A DNA stretch of 64,000 bases from Branchiostoma floridae (lineage: Eukaryota; Chordata; Leptocardii; Amphioxiformes; Branchiostomatidae), in the NCBI RefSeq assembly GCF_000003815.2, contig NC_049979.1:15724393-15788392 (forward strand). Reading direction: 5' to 3'. The notes beneath the pieces are model-generated. The model saw only the letters and a list, made by a program, of their open reading frames with translations, was not told the DNA's origin and ran no database searches. This document shows, piece after piece, positions 63,955-64,000 of the stretch. The translations under genes and the position numbers were made by a program. How positions within the stretch are numbered: the first letter of the stretch is position 1; each line of letters opens with the position of its first letter.

Positions 63955-64000
63955 GTATGTGGAAGCTTCATCATATTGTTAGGTTTCCTTGCCTTTTCTT

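Overview
The window is animal nuclear DNA, most likely from amphioxus (Branchiostoma) or a close invertebrate deuterostome. Genes are built from many short exons with GT-AG introns of about 100-1000 bp. Each recognisable gene is a single-copy counterpart of a vertebrate gene. Introns and spacers are full of small inverted-repeat elements and one tRNA-derived SINE. The species call is inference; no marker in the window proves it. All exon boundaries were placed by hand from splice signals, reading phase and recalled human relatives. Five spliced models (SART1, ASB3, ANAPC5, RBM34 and the TOP6BL-like gene) keep frame through every junction; the three-exon RPS25 model is also consistent.

Layout, left to right. 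SART1, tri-snRNP splicing factor: minus strand, CDS 2782-11462. ASB3, ankyrin/SOCS-box substrate receptor: plus strand, CDS 13335-25384, with an unusual N-terminal pair of ubiquitin-interacting-like motifs. An intronless RING/B-box/NHL (TRIM-type) gene lies antisense inside ASB3 intron 3 (17429-19303). ANAPC5, APC/C subunit: minus strand, CDS 27429-31975. RBM34, nucleolar RRM protein: plus strand, CDS 32476-36676; it is head to head with ANAPC5 across 500 bp. ARID4 (single ARID4A/B orthologue): minus strand, CDS 39109-52846. RPS25: plus strand, CDS 55323-56694; it is head to head with ARID4. The last gene, 59928-63954 and running off the right edge, looks like TOP6BL, the topoisomerase VI-B-like partner of SPO11.

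Themes. (1) Ubiquitin and cell-cycle genes sit close together: ASB3, the TRIM-type RING protein and ANAPC5. (2) RNA-biology genes: SART1, RBM34, RPS25 and two near-identical box C/D snoRNA genes in the RPS25 transcription unit, with a guide complementary to a conserved 28S rRNA segment. (3) Mobile elements leave target-site duplications that identify their type: TA-flanked, TAA-flanked, and 8-bp hAT-type. One sits exactly on an ASB3 splice donor and one is nested in another.

From memory, RBM34 and ARID4B are neighbours on human 1q42, and SART1 and TOP6BL (C11orf80) both map to human 11q13, so the block may preserve old linkage. The strongest leads are the snoRNA pair, the ASB3 UIM extension, the one-base frame break in the ARID4 large exon, the 8-residue terminal exon of SART1, and the TOP6BL candidate.
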